Of a stretch of 64,000 bases of DNA, positions 43,475 through 51,885 are shown in pieces; positions within the stretch are counted from its first letter, which is position 1, and every line of letters begins with the position of its first letter. This DNA is from Fulvimarina uroteuthidis (GTDB taxonomy: Bacteria; Pseudomonadota; Alphaproteobacteria; Rhizobiales; Rhizobiaceae): contig NZ_JAXLPB010000007.1 of assembly GCF_034321785.1 (NCBI RefSeq), positions 36,886 to 100,885 of the forward strand, read 5' to 3'. The notes under the pieces were generated by a model that made no database searches, was not told the origin of the DNA, and worked only from the letters and a program-made list of their open reading frames with translations. Made by a program: the position numbers and the translations under genes.

Positions 43475-43790
43475 AATCTAGAACATCGCCGGCTCGTCCG
43501 TCCTGGACGAGTTGCATAGCGGTTTGCCCATCGAAACCGGCAAGCGGCTCGGACCGGTACCAGGCATACGCGATCAGCGCCGAACCGAACCGCGGCTCGA
43601 CCTTGTTCAGGACTTCGATCATCTCCCGAAGACGGCGTTGGGTCCGGTCGGACCCGATCCGCGACTTTCGCTGAACGGCGTCGCGACCGAGACCAGCGGT
43701 GCGAGCGATTTCGTCGTTGGTCGTCCGCAGCGCTTCCGCAATTCTTCGAGGTGCAAACATCCCGTTTTCTTCAACAGTCTGGAGATTCAT
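43440..43790 (-). CDS. Xre/MbcA/ParS-family antitoxin
   Basis: 116 aa from the ATG at 43790, preferred over 43811 because GAGGAA precedes it. The N-terminal half has an Xre-like helix-turn-helix (RIAEALRTTNDEIARTAGLG). The C-terminal half is the toxin-binding domain formerly DUF2384 (FGSALIAYAWYRSEPLAGFD, TAMQLVQDGRAGDVLDYVDA). It blocks the RES toxin active site and represses the operon, probably through the palindrome at 43815-43832. Confidence 0.82.
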   Translation of the reverse strand: MNLQTVEENGMFAPRRIAEALRTTNDEIARTAGLGRDAVQRKSRIGSDRTQRRLREMIEVLNKVEPRFGSALIAYAWYRSEPLAGFDGQTAMQLVQDGRAGDVLDYVDAVDAGVFA

Positions 43791-43814
43791 ACTGTTCCTC
43801 AAAGCCATCAAAAT

Positions 43815-43832
43815 TGACGCAAGTTAGCGTCA
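43815..43832. promoter_or_regulatory. Palindrome TGACGC-6 nt-GCGTCA, likely RES-Xre operator
   Basis: A perfect 6-bp dyad separated by AAGTTA, starting 24 bases before the antitoxin ATG. Position and symmetry fit autoregulation by the Xre antitoxin. Confidence 0.5.
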
Positions 43833-44025
43833 TAGCTGGTGGCGCGCAAGATATCTGCGGGTTCGTTCCGTGTCCAAGGTCCTGAAAGTCAGCGGCGCAC
43901 TCGGACTGCACCCCGTTCCAACCGGACAGTCGGCATAGCCGATAAGGCATAGGCATCCGCCTCTAAGTACGACTACGTCGAAAGCTTCGGACGGCTCGTT
44001 TTCATGGGCCGAAGTCATCACTTCG

Positions 44026-44335
44026 GTGCAACATCAGTGCCGTTGCTCAGTGGGCGAGAAGGCGCGCTTCGTGAAGGAGGCGAGGCAGCCCGGGATGGGT
44101 GTTTTCTTCGTCGCTCGCCAGGCCGAGAATTCTCCCTCACAGCTCTTTGACCGGAAGCGTCGGATGCTGGAAGGCCGCCATGCTGCAGTTCAGGTGGACG
44201 AGGACGTCATTGGAACGTTCAGCGTCCGAGATCTGCAGAAGCGCTTTCGCGATCTCGAACGGCTTCTCGGTTGCAAGACCATAGAGAACGAGATCCTCAA
44301 GGAAGCCTTGGATGTCGCACGCCCACAAACATCCG
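44026..44335 (+). pseudogene. Remnant of an IS3-type OrfA
   Basis: The frame reads CSVGEKARFVKEARQPGMGV FFVARQ and RFRDLERLLGCKTIENEILK EALDVARPQ, which matches the helix-turn-helix and leucine-zipper ends of IS2/IS3-type OrfA proteins. There is no orfB downstream; HigA begins at once on the other strand. The 200 bases before it (43833-44025) hold nothing recognisable. Confidence 0.55.
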
Positions 44336-44372
44336 TTCCAGCTGGTGGTGGGTCTCGGTTTGGTCGATCGTC

Positions 44373-44675
44373 TCACGCCGCCCGTGGCTCGATCTCGTGA
44401 TAGTCGCCCGAGCGCCGCGCCTCCATCAGGTCGTAGGCGTTCTGCAGGCGCAGCCAAAAGCCCTCGGATGTGCCGAAGTACCGGGATAGGCGCAGGTCGG
44501 TATCGGCGGTGACCGCACGGCGACCGCGGACCAGCTCACCAATGCGCGTGGCCGGCACACCGATTGCGGTGGCGAGTGCGTTCTTGGTCAGGCCCATGGG
44601 CTCCAGATAGTCTTCGAGCAGGATCTCGCCCGGGTGAACGTTGGGTAGCCAGTTTTGGGTCGTCTGTACACTCAT
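44373..44675 (-). CDS. higA: HigA-type antitoxin (XRE)
   Basis: 100 aa from the ATG at 44675, with GAGGAGG upstream. NVHPGEILLEDYLEPMGLTK, then NALATAIGVPATRIGELVRG, is the HigA helix-turn-helix, followed by LRLSRYFGTSEGFWLRLQNA, the family signature. It lies 16 bp after higB, the reversed toxin-first order typical of higBA. It neutralises HigB and represses the operon. Confidence 0.9.
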   Translation of the reverse strand: MSVQTTQNWLPNVHPGEILLEDYLEPMGLTKNALATAIGVPATRIGELVRGRRAVTADTDLRLSRYFGTSEGFWLRLQNAYDLMEARRSGDYHEIEPRAA

Positions 44676-44691
44676 GGCTGCCTCCTCAAGG

Positions 44692-44973
44692 TCAGTGGTA
44701 ATCGACGATTTCGACATCGTAGGCATTTCCAGCGTCCCATCGAAAGCAGATGCGCCACTGGTCATTGATGCGGACGCTGTGCTGGCCGGCGCGGTTGCCC
44801 TGCAGCGCCTCCAGACGGTTGCCGGGAGGAATGCGCAGATCGTCCAGTCCTGCCGCGGCATCCAGTTGTCGCAGCTTCTTCAGCGCCGTGCGTTGAATGT
44901 CGCCGGGCAGCCTACGAGCAGCCCGTCCGCTTGCGATCGCCTCGGTCTGTTTGTCTCTGAAACTGACGATCAT
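44692..44973 (-). CDS. higB: HigB-type toxin (RelE superfamily)
   Basis: 93 aa. MIVSFRDKQTEAIASGRAAR, DIQRTALKKLRQLDAAAGLD DLRIPPGNRLEAL and HSVRINDQWRICFRWDAGNA match HigB ribosome-dependent mRNA interferases of the RelE fold, with the catalytic basic residues in NDQWRICFRW. It forms a complete higBA addiction module with 44373-44675. Confidence 0.9.
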   Translation of the reverse strand: MIVSFRDKQTEAIASGRAARRLPGDIQRTALKKLRQLDAAAGLDDLRIPPGNRLEALQGNRAGQHSVRINDQWRICFRWDAGNAYDVEIVDYH

Positions 44974-45006
44974 CCGGTGGGCACGCTGAGAATGTATGGA
45001 AGTGAT

Positions 45007-45040
45007 ATAACGCTTCGCAGCATATGACGCAACGCGTTAT
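45007..45040. promoter_or_regulatory. Inverted repeat ATAACGC...GCGTTAT upstream of higB
   Basis: 7-bp arms at 45007-45013 and 45034-45040, about 35 bases before the toxin start at 44973. A likely promoter/operator region for higBA. Confidence 0.4.
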
Positions 45041-45229
45041 TTCGCACTGCTTTTTTCGGAGTTCTGCAGGCCGCCAGAAGCAGCCACACGAAAGCACGGC
45101 GTTTACTACGTAAAAATCAAAAATATCTCCTGAAAGTCGAGCCTTCCCGACAACCCTTCAATGGCTCGCAGCTACGGACCGGTATGCTTTCCGCTTCGGA
45201 TCGTCTGCACACCACATAGCTGAGGAGAG

Positions 45230-45673
45230 CTATCGATAGAGGCCCGAGAACAGGTCCCCGATTGCGCGGCGCATGAGATAGGTGATGCGGCGACGGGCGA
45301 GATGGTGGGGCCGGTCGTGGATCATGTGACAGCGCTGGCAGAGCGCGGCGAGGTTTCCCGCCTCGTTGTTCGAAACGTCATGATTGAGATGGGCGCAGGC
45401 GAGCGAGACCCTCGTGAAGCGCGGCGCGAACTCCGGCGGCAGGGCGTCCGGTGCTGGCAGGTTGGTGCGTAGCTTTCGGCCCCTGCCGTCGCGCCAGCAG
45501 GCATCTACCTCGTCGAACCAGCGGCCGTCGCCGAGATGGCAGATGGTTGCGCCGTGAGGCCGGGCGCAACGCTCGCAGCGGCCCTTGGCGCGGCGGAACC
45601 GGACCGAACGGGAGAGCTCGGTCCAGTCGAGCGGATAGAAGCCACGCAGGTCATGCTTGATCGGCATCGGCAT
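45230..45673 (-). CDS. HNH-nuclease-like protein
   Basis: 147 aa. A zinc knuckle CERCARPHGATICH (about 33-46) and a second half-site NLAALCQRCHMIHDRPHH (about 107-124), with AHLNHDVSNN between, give the HNH pattern with structural cysteines. Comparable plasmid proteins are annotated as HNH endonucleases without known target. Its first 23 bases overlap the end of the serine recombinase gene at 45651, so the two are co-transcribed. Confidence 0.7.
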   Translation of the reverse strand: MPMPIKHDLRGFYPLDWTELSRSVRFRRAKGRCERCARPHGATICHLGDGRWFDEVDACWRDGRGRKLRTNLPAPDALPPEFAPRFTRVSLACAHLNHDVSNNEAGNLAALCQRCHMIHDRPHHLARRRITYLMRRAIGDLFSGLYR

Positions 45674-46451
45674 GCTCCTTCGATCGCAGCCCCGCTGGCC
45701 TCATGCGCCGCTTGGCTCGCGTCCCGCCGGCTAAGGACGGCTCCGTCGGCTCGTGCAACGCCGAAGCGCCTACGGCGTCTCGATGTACGCCATCTCGCCC
45801 GACACTGTCCGCGTCCGCGCCGGTCTCGGCTTGCGGGGGGCCGCCTACGCCGTCTCCGTCCACAGAGACGTTCTCTTTATATTTATCACGCGCGCGAGTG
45901 ATGGTCAGCCGGCTTACGCCGTAGTGCCGCGCGAGCCGCGAGATCGAAATGCCTTCGGCAAGTTTGGCGACGACCGACTGCTGCTGGCTCGGCGTCAGGC
46001 GCGGCGGTCGGCCGAGGACCTTGCCTTCGGCTTTGGCCCGTTCGAGTCCGGCCTGGGTGCGTTCGATGAGAAGATCGCGCTCGAACTCGGCGACCGCGTT
46101 GATGACGCCCATGGTCATTCGGCCCGCCGGGCTCGTCAGGTCCACACCGCCGAGGGCGAGGCAGTGGACCTTGATGCCGAGTTCGGCCAGTTCGTCGACG
46201 GTCTTCCTGACATCCATCGCGTTGCGGCCGAGCCGGTCGAGCTTGGTGACGACGAGGATGTCGCCCTCCTCCAGCCGGTCGACGAGTTTGGAGAACCCGG
46301 GCCGCTCGGAAGCCGCCACCGATCCCGACACCGTCTCCGCGATCACCCGACGCGGCTGGACCTCGAAGCCGGCGGAGCGGATCTCGCCAAGCTGGTTGTT
46401 GGTGGTCTGCTCGATTGTCGACACGCGCGCGTAGGCGAAGATGCGGGACAT
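45651..46451 (-). CDS. Serine recombinase (resolvase/Pin-type) with unusual tail
   Basis: 266 aa from the ATG at 46451 (MSRIFAYARVSTIEQT, catalytic Ser11). VTKLDRLGRNAMDVRKTVDE and GRMTMGVINAVAEFERDLLI ERTQAGLERAK complete the catalytic domain, and GISISRLARHYGVSRLTITR is the DNA-binding HTH near residue 175. The protein ought to end soon after that, at about 190. Instead a further 75 Gly/Asp/Arg-rich residues run into the HNH gene. This tail looks like translated non-coding or rearranged DNA. The enzyme may resolve plasmid multimers or invert DNA. Confidence 0.8.
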   Translation of the reverse strand: MSRIFAYARVSTIEQTTNNQLGEIRSAGFEVQPRRVIAETVSGSVAASERPGFSKLVDRLEEGDILVVTKLDRLGRNAMDVRKTVDELAELGIKVHCLALGGVDLTSPAGRMTMGVINAVAEFERDLLIERTQAGLERAKAEGKVLGRPPRLTPSQQQSVVAKLAEGISISRLARHYGVSRLTITRARDKYKENVSVDGDGVGGPPQAETGADADSVGRDGVHRDAVGASALHEPTEPSLAGGTRAKRRMRPAGLRSKEHADADQA

Positions 46452-46571
46452 GGAGAGAAGACGACTGGCTCTGGATTGCGGAACTGCATCGAAAACGCAC
46501 CCGAACTTATCGGGCATGCCCTCAATTCGATCAAGCAGGGTTTCGAGCGTTTTCCACAGAGATGCTCAGAA

Positions 46572-46638
46572 TCGGTCACATATGAGCGTACCATTCTTGA
46601 CTAAGGCAGGTGATTGGTCATATTCTATTTTCGGTCAC
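46572..46638. repeat. TCGGTCAC repeats upstream of the recombinase; possible res site
   Basis: TCGGTCAC occurs at 46572-46579 and 46631-46638, with a related TTGGTCAT at about 46615-46622, in the A+T-rich gap between the recombinase and VapB. Resolvase genes usually carry their res subsites immediately upstream. Evidence is positional only. Confidence 0.3.
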
Positions 46639-46711
46639 TCTAATACATCTTGACCAGTGAGCCACCAGAAGACACACTAGGTCTAGGCCCCATATATTGA
46701 GAAAGGGCAGT

Positions 46712-46990
46712 ATGATGATCCGTGTAAATGTTCTCCCAAATGGTCGTCTAGTCCTGCCTGTCGCATTGCGTGAGAAGCTCGGAGTGCAGAAGGGCGGTCA
46801 CGTGATGGCCGAACTGGTCGATGGTGAAGTTCATCTCACCACTCCGGACGCTGCCTTGGATCGAGCCAGAGCCATCTTTCGAGAATACGTGGCACCAGGA
46901 ACAGAAATTGCGGACGAGGTCATCGCTGACCGACGCGAAGAGAATGACCGCGATCTTGGAAACCGGTCTGCCGAAGGCGAGACATCCTAA
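46712..46990 (+). CDS. vapB: VapB-like AbrB antitoxin
   Basis: 92 aa from the ATG at 46712 with AAAGGG upstream. IRVNVLPNGRLVLPVALREK and LGVQKGGHVMAELVDGEVHL form the AbrB/MazE swapped-hairpin; the rest (AIFREYVAPGTEIADEVIAD RREE) is the toxin-binding tail. It ends in a TAATG overlap with vapC. Confidence 0.82.
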   Translation: MMIRVNVLPNGRLVLPVALREKLGVQKGGHVMAELVDGEVHLTTPDAALDRARAIFREYVAPGTEIADEVIADRREENDRDLGNRSAEGETS

Positions 46991-47379
46991 TGCCGTCTTG
47001 CGTCGTCGACACCTCGGCCGTGTTCGTGGATCTCAACGAGGAGACCGGCGCTGCAGAAGCCAGACGCTGGCTTCGCGACGCCGCGATCTCCGCGATCAAC
47101 CTTCAGGAAGTCGTTTCGAAGAGCGTCGACAAAGGAGTGCCTGCCGAGGCGGTTCCTCGACTGGTCGAAGCGCTCCGTCTCGATGTGCGAGCGCTCGATG
47201 CCGAACTCGCCATGGAGGCCGGTCTCATGCGCAGTGCGACGGTTCATCTCGGACTCAGCCACGGCGATCGCGCTTGCCTTGCTCTTGCCCGCCAACTCGA
47301 TGTACCTGCCGTGACAGCGGACCGAGCATGGAAAGACGTGGAAGCCGAACTCGGCGTCAAGGTTGTCCTGGTCCGCTGA
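46990..47379 (+). CDS. vapC: VapC-type PIN-domain toxin
   Basis: 129 aa. PIN ribonuclease with MPSCVVDTSAVFVDLNEETG (Asp7), INLQEVVSK (Glu), LSHGDRACLALARQL (Asp) and VTADRAW (Asp), the four acidic metal ligands. VapC toxins cleave tRNA or rRNA. It makes a complete pair with 46712-46990. The orphan VapB at 16872 belongs to another subtype. Confidence 0.88.
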   Translation: MPSCVVDTSAVFVDLNEETGAAEARRWLRDAAISAINLQEVVSKSVDKGVPAEAVPRLVEALRLDVRALDAELAMEAGLMRSATVHLGLSHGDRACLALARQLDVPAVTADRAWKDVEAELGVKVVLVR

Positions 47380-47491
47380 CGATCTACTGCATTGTCCCGG
47401 TTTCGGCTTTTACTGGCTGCAAGACGAATGTCCCTTTCAAAGCGATACTCGTAGGAAGTGACCGTTCATTTGCCGACCTCTGACAGACAAC

Positions 47492-47617
47492 ATGTTGCCG
47501 ATGAAGGGCATCGGGCAGATGGGAGGAATGGCGCTTGGCACGGGTCTCGGCGCTATCGTGTTTCTGATCGTTCTCGGCCTCTGCGCGGCGGCAGCCACCA
47601 AGTATCTGCGCCGTTGA
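47492..47617 (+). CDS. Small membrane peptide of copper-resistance type
   Basis: 41 aa: MLPMKGIGQMGGMALGTGLG, then one membrane helix (AIVFLIVLGLCAAAATKYL) and two arginines. Met/Gly-rich one-helix peptides of this kind are often found beside multicopper oxidases and copper efflux genes in Alphaproteobacteria. Here a broken multicopper oxidase lies 1 kb downstream, so I take it as a leftover of a copper locus. No clear Shine-Dalgarno is present. Confidence 0.4.
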   Translation: MLPMKGIGQMGGMALGTGLGAIVFLIVLGLCAAAATKYLRR

Positions 47618-47924
47618 TCATCCGTATTCGGACCCGTCGCGTGGTCTTATCGGATTTTGATCAGGCCCTCGTGGCGCCTAGGTATTTCACGACGGCGACC
47701 GCTTTCTCAGCCAGCGATGTAGTGTTGCGGAACTACCGATCGTGCCAGCGGCCGTAATCTCTTCCCCGGTTGCCTGTCCGATCCCGTACGCCGCCATCCG
47801 GCGGCGACAGATCGCGAAGACCCATTCATCCGAGATCGAAACGATTGGGGAATCGAACTGGAACGAAGACGACGCTGCGCCTGTTTGCTGCATGTGGGCC
47901 GACAATTCCCAAGGGAGAAACGCG

Positions 47925-48491
47925 ATGACCGAAGCGACCGGAGTTGACGCAAAGATGCCGCCGGCAAAGCCGAGCGACGAGGCCGACCAGAACCAACTAA
48001 AAATGGCCAAGGAAGAGGGTGCGAAATATCTTGCCTCGCTCGACTACATGGCAGAGAAGGTCGCCGACACCGGCGGCAAGATGCGGGCCAACGATTATAT
48101 CGTCGCCTTTGCACAGGAACGCGCCGAAGGCATGTTCCACCGCAAGGACGGAAAGCTCGAATGGATCGAGGCTCCATCCGACATGAACTGTCACATGGAG
48201 ATCGCTGTCCTCGACGCGGCCGATCACCGCTTCATCCCCTATCTCGACATCGACTGCACGCTGTCGCTGGAGGGCCAGGAGATCGTGCGTTTCAAGCCGG
48301 AATTCCTTTGGCATCCCGGGCTCTATCACTACGGCCGGGACCTGAAGCTTCCAGGTGACGGCGTCTACGACCTCAGCGTCAAGATCGCGCCGCCGACATT
48401 TCCGCGTCATGACGAGAAGAACGGCAAGCGCTACGCCGATCCGGTCGAGGTTACTTTCGAGAAGATCAGGATCGAAACCGGGCACGAATGA
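47925..48491 (+). CDS. Iron-transport (P19/Tp34)-family protein lacking a signal peptide
   Basis: 188 aa from the ATG at 47925, preceded by AAGGGAG. DMNCHMEIAVLDAADHRFIP YLDIDCTL and HPGLYHYGRDLKLPGDGVYD LSVKIAPPTFPRHD follow the pattern of periplasmic Fe2+/copper-binding P19/Tp34 proteins, which feed FTR1-type permeases or bind metals. Unlike its relatives it has no export signal: the first 40 residues are hydrophilic. No permease gene is nearby. The bases before it (47618-47924) contain only a degraded recombinase-like frame on the minus strand. Confidence 0.65.
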   Translation: MTEATGVDAKMPPAKPSDEADQNQLKMAKEEGAKYLASLDYMAEKVADTGGKMRANDYIVAFAQERAEGMFHRKDGKLEWIEAPSDMNCHMEIAVLDAADHRFIPYLDIDCTLSLEGQEIVRFKPEFLWHPGLYHYGRDLKLPGDGVYDLSVKIAPPTFPRHDEKNGKRYADPVEVTFEKIRIETGHE

Positions 48492-48798
48492 CAGCGATCG
48501 ACATCTCGGCCGTATCCGCTATGCCGTCGGTGCCCATCGGCATATAGTCCGGTTGCAGCAGCTTGACCTTACGCGCCACTGCCGACTTGTCCGCGCCGAT
48601 GAAGGTCGGCACGTCGTAACCCACGGCGTTCATCGCACTGTGCGACTTGTGGCAATGGAGCGCCCAGTCGCCGGGATGGACCGCATCGAACTCGTAGGCG
48701 CGCATCGCGCCGACGGGAATGTCGATCGTCACCTCCGGCCAGCGTGCTTCCGGGCGCAGTCAGCCGCCGTCGGTGCAGATCTGGACTTGCTTCGTCAT
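48466..48798 (-). pseudogene. Multicopper oxidase, C-terminal remnant with a stop
   Basis: The reading TIDIPVGAMRAYEFDAVHPG DWALHCHKSHSAMNAVGYDV PTFIG contains the type-1/trinuclear copper motif HCHKSHSAMN of CopA-like oxidases. Upstream, MTKQVQICTDGG is followed by TGA in frame, then LRPEARWPEV continues the same protein. The other two cupredoxin domains are missing, cut off by IS630 DNA. Its 3' end overlaps the iron-protein gene on the other strand by 26 bp. Confidence 0.65.
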
Positions 48799-48923
48799 GG
48801 GCGAGCCTCAGTTGTGTGGAACCCGAATTGTTTTTCTGGAGAGTTCAGGCATCGGACCGAGAAGCGGAAATCGGTTCTTGGACAAATCCGTTTCTTCATC
48901 AGAGAGTTATACCAAATCCGGGG

Positions 48924-49410
48924 GATTAGCTCGGGTTTGAGATTTTGGACCACCAATTGTATCCGGTGCGGCTTTTTATTCGGTCGGTTTGGGTTGTCAG
49001 AGGGACGCACAGCTTTGCGACGAGGGCGTCGAGTTCGGTGAGGGTATCGAGCGATCGGTTGACGATGGGCTCGTCGACGAGGACCCAGAGGGTCTCGGCG
49101 GGCTGAAGTTCCGGCGTGTAGGGCGGCAGGAAAGCCAGCCGGACGCCCGGAGGTATGGCAAGATCGGGCGGAGCGTGCCACCCAGCATTGTCGAGAACGA
49201 CGATGATGATTTCGTCCGGTCCAGTTCCGGCTTCTCTGGCAAGCAGCGCCAGGAGTTCTTCGAACAGGCGTTTCGAGACGCCGTTCGACAGATAGAAAAA
49301 GCTGTTCCCGGTTTGTGGTGAGACGAATGCGGTGACCTACAGCCATTCATAGCGAGGACGGAAAACGGCGGTCGGGCGCTGTCCGATCGGTGCCCAGACG
49401 CGGCGCAAGA
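48924..49410 (-). pseudogene. IS630-family transposase remnant
   Basis: The minus strand reads RRVWAPIGQRPTAVFRPRYE WL, a TAG stop, then VTAFVSPQTGNSFFYLSNGV, DEIIIVVLDNAGWHAPPDLA and YTPELQPAETLWVLVDEPIV, ending at 48924. These are the D (LDNAGWH) and E (QPAETLW) blocks of IS630 transposases. The N-terminal half is missing and a nonsense codon (TAG, probably for Tyr) is present. Confidence 0.75.
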
Positions 49411-49967
49411 TCGGGCTCGGCCGCGATCTGCGCCTCGATCTCAGTGTCGAGCGCAACGAGCTGGCGTTCGATCTGCTTCAGCCGCTCGGCATTCTGACGC
49501 TTCAGGACAGCGATCGTCATGACCTTCGCCCGGTTCTTCGCCGCGGTCCGGTCCTTGATCAGCGCCTCGCGCGCGACGATCATCTGCTTGAGATCGCTCA
49601 AGGTCTGGCTCAGAACAGCACATGGTTCGAGCGAGAGGGCAACTCCCATCCGGGCCAGGAACGCCGCGTCGATCCGGTCGGTCTTGGCGAGCCGTCCGGC
49701 CGCCTCGGCAAAGCGCCGAGCGTTTCGCGGATTGACCTTGACGACGGGAAGCCCGGCCTCGGCGAGCCGGCGTTCCAGAGCGCGGTGATAAGCACCGGTG
49801 GCCTCGAAGACGATTCGGGCGGGTGGCTCACCGCTTCGCTCCACCCCACGCAGAAAGGCCCTGAGGCCGGTCTTGTCGTTGGCGAACTGCCGGCTCTCGC
49901 CACCCGGCAGACGGTGAACGTCGATCCTGTCTTTCGAGATGTCGATGCCGATGGTAGCCTCTGTCAT
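49400..49967 (-). pseudogene. IS110-family transposase, N-terminal part
   Basis: About 190 aa: MTEATIGIDISKDRIDVHRL (first Asp), RIVFEATGAYHRALERRLAE (Glu), VKVNPRNARRFAEAAGRLAK TDRIDA (Asp-Asp), the DEDD RuvC-like catalytic set of IS110. The frame leaves recognisable sequence near 49400, where IS630 DNA begins, so the C-terminal serine domain is lost. It may be the donor family of the IS110 tail trapped at 42270-42470. Confidence 0.8.
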
Positions 49968-50296
49968 CTTTTCCGAGCCTCTGCTTGTCGTCCGGAACCA
50001 GAGTCCGGGTATCCGTCAGGCCTTCGAGAAAAGACGAGGGTGATCAAACTCTAATTCGGCCCGTCAAACGGCCAGCGTCCGGGCGATCCATCCCTCGCCG
50101 CCGCGAAAAAGATAGGACCCCTTTCCGCGGCGGTTCATGTTTGCCTGATCGGCACAGAAAGTCATAAGACAAGCGTCCCCTGTGGGTCCGAATGGGTACG
50201 CAAAGCGCGCTCTGGCCGATCGGCCAAAACCGGACCGGCAGGTTTCGTGCGGAAGACTAAAAACGCTGCCTGCCCGTTTGCGTACGAGAAAATGTC
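49968..50296. other. Intergenic stretch between IS110 remnant and DUF202 gene
   Basis: No gene is visible. TGGCCGATCGGCCA at 50213-50226 is a 14-bp perfect palindrome. It may be part of the IS110 flank or a terminator for the DUF202 gene; there is no U-run. Confidence 0.3.
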
Positions 50297-50701
50297 TCAT
50301 CGCAAGGCGTATCCCGGATAGGTGATGAGCCAGATCGCAGCGATCAGGCCGAGACCTCCGATCCATAAGGTGATCGTCATGATCCAGAAGCTGGATGTCT
50401 GGACCGCGCTGATCCAATGGGCTTCCGGGCGATGCGAGACCATCGAGGCCTTCAGCTGCACGGTCGCGGCGATGAACAGGCCGAGGACGATGAACCGCGT
50501 CGCGACGGCCTTGGCGACCCAGGTCGGATCGATCTCGTTGAAGAGTCCATTGAAGGCGATCCCGACACCGATCGCGCCGAGTGCCGTGCGCTGCCAACTG
50601 GCGAACGTGCGTTCATTCGCCAGGATCGTTCGATCTTCGGCAAGGTCCGTGCGGTCGCCGGCCAGTTCCGTCCGCGAGGCGACCGCGTCATCCTCGGGCA
50701 C
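50297..50701 (-). CDS. DUF202 (YidH-like) membrane protein
   Basis: 134 aa. An acidic N-terminus leads into DRTILANERTFASWQRTALG, the DUF202 signature, then two or three membrane helices (GAIGVGIAFNGLF; FIVLGLFIAATVQL; IMTITLWIGGLGLIAAIWLI). The function of DUF202 proteins is unknown. It lies 9 bp after the broken sulfite oxidase and is probably its former operon partner. Confidence 0.8.
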   Translation of the reverse strand: MPEDDAVASRTELAGDRTDLAEDRTILANERTFASWQRTALGAIGVGIAFNGLFNEIDPTWVAKAVATRFIVLGLFIAATVQLKASMVSHRPEAHWISAVQTSSFWIMTITLWIGGLGLIAAIWLITYPGYALR

Positions 50702-50710
50702 GATCGAACC

Positions 50711-51795
50711 TCATGCGACCGTGACGTGGATGCGGTGCCAACTCGTGCAGAGATAGCCAGCGAAGTTCCAGATGCCTTCCGTGCTATCGGACTGACCTTG
50801 ACCCGCATCGTCTACCGCGCGGATAACTAGCTGGTGTTTTCCGGCTTCCAACTCAAACTCGGCGGACCACTGGACCCAAGTCTGAGGCGTGCCCGTTTCG
50901 TCGATCTCCGCGGAACGCCAAGTCTTTCCATCATCGCTCAAGACGTCAACCCGCGCGACTGCGCGGCCATACGCGATGGCGTACCCCGCGATAAGAATAG
51001 GACCGGCCGGGAGCGAAGCGCCGTCGGAGGGAATCCAGATCGCCGAGTTGACCGGCATCTCGTTGATCTTCAGGGCGGTGTCTCAGTCGGCTTCGTCCTG
51101 CGAGACGGAGGGATGGAAATGCTTCTAGTCCCGGCTCTGCGTCGGCGCCTCGCACGGGGCCGAACGCAATTCGATCGTCTCGACCCATTTGGCGTTGCGC
51201 ACGCCCGCATAGCCCGGGACCACGAGGTGCAGCGGCGCGCCATGTTCCGGTGACAGCGGCTCGCCGTTCATCGCCCAGGCGAGCAGCGTGTCCGCGTGCA
51301 ACGCCTTCTCGATCGGGATCGAAATCCCGAATTTCGTTTTCTCGCCTGCGACCGTGGTCGCGTCAGCGCAACGGAAGGCGACATGAGCTGTGGACGGATC
51401 GATCGCGATGCCGCCGAGCACGTCACGGAGCGCAACGCCGGTCCACTCGGCATTGCCGATCACCCCGATGCCCCAGCCGTCGCCGGTCGTCATCTGGTAG
51501 CCTGCATCTCTTGACGCTGGTTGCCCGCGCACTGGAGCGTCGCCGCAATGGTGCGCGTCTTGAATCTCGCCTTTAGGTCCGCAACCGAAACCGTCGTCTC
51601 TTTACCGGAACCACCGACGATCTTGATCGGATGATCGTCCGGCAGGCTCGGCACATCGCCATGGCAGCGAATGTAGAAGTCCGATTGCTTGGTGAGGAAG
51701 GAATCCCGAAGCCGCTCGGACCGCGTCTCGACGTTAAGGGAATCGTCGTTCTGCAGAAAGGTATGGTTGGTGTCGCGGACGGACGTTTCGGTCAT
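50711..51795 (-). pseudogene. Sulfite oxidase-like molybdoenzyme, decayed
   Basis: Three frames join into one roughly 360-aa protein. MTETSVRDTNHTFLQNDDSL ... FYIRCHGDVPSLPDDHPIKI ... AATLQCAGNQRQEMQ carries the molybdenum-ligating cysteine in QCAGNQR. A single-base frameshift near 51497 separates it from TTGDGWGIGVIGNAEWTGVA to VIPIEK and HGAPLHLVVPGYAGVRNAKW. Two in-frame stops follow after APTQSRD (TAG) and in EAD*DTAL (TGA for Trp), then the dimerisation domain MPVNSAIWIPSDGASLPAGP. It lacks a signal peptide, unlike the intact SorT-type enzyme at 58627. Confidence 0.8.
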
Positions 51796-51885
51796 GGTTT
51801 CAATTCCTCGCGTTATGGCTTGGGGAACAGCATGCTTCGGGCAAAGGGGGCGCCGGCTCGTTCCGAAGCAGAAGCATCGCGTCGA

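Noticed and set aside
49986..50296. Possible second gene on the plus strand after the IS110 remnant
   Set aside because: The frame is short and compositionally like non-coding flank; nothing conserved.
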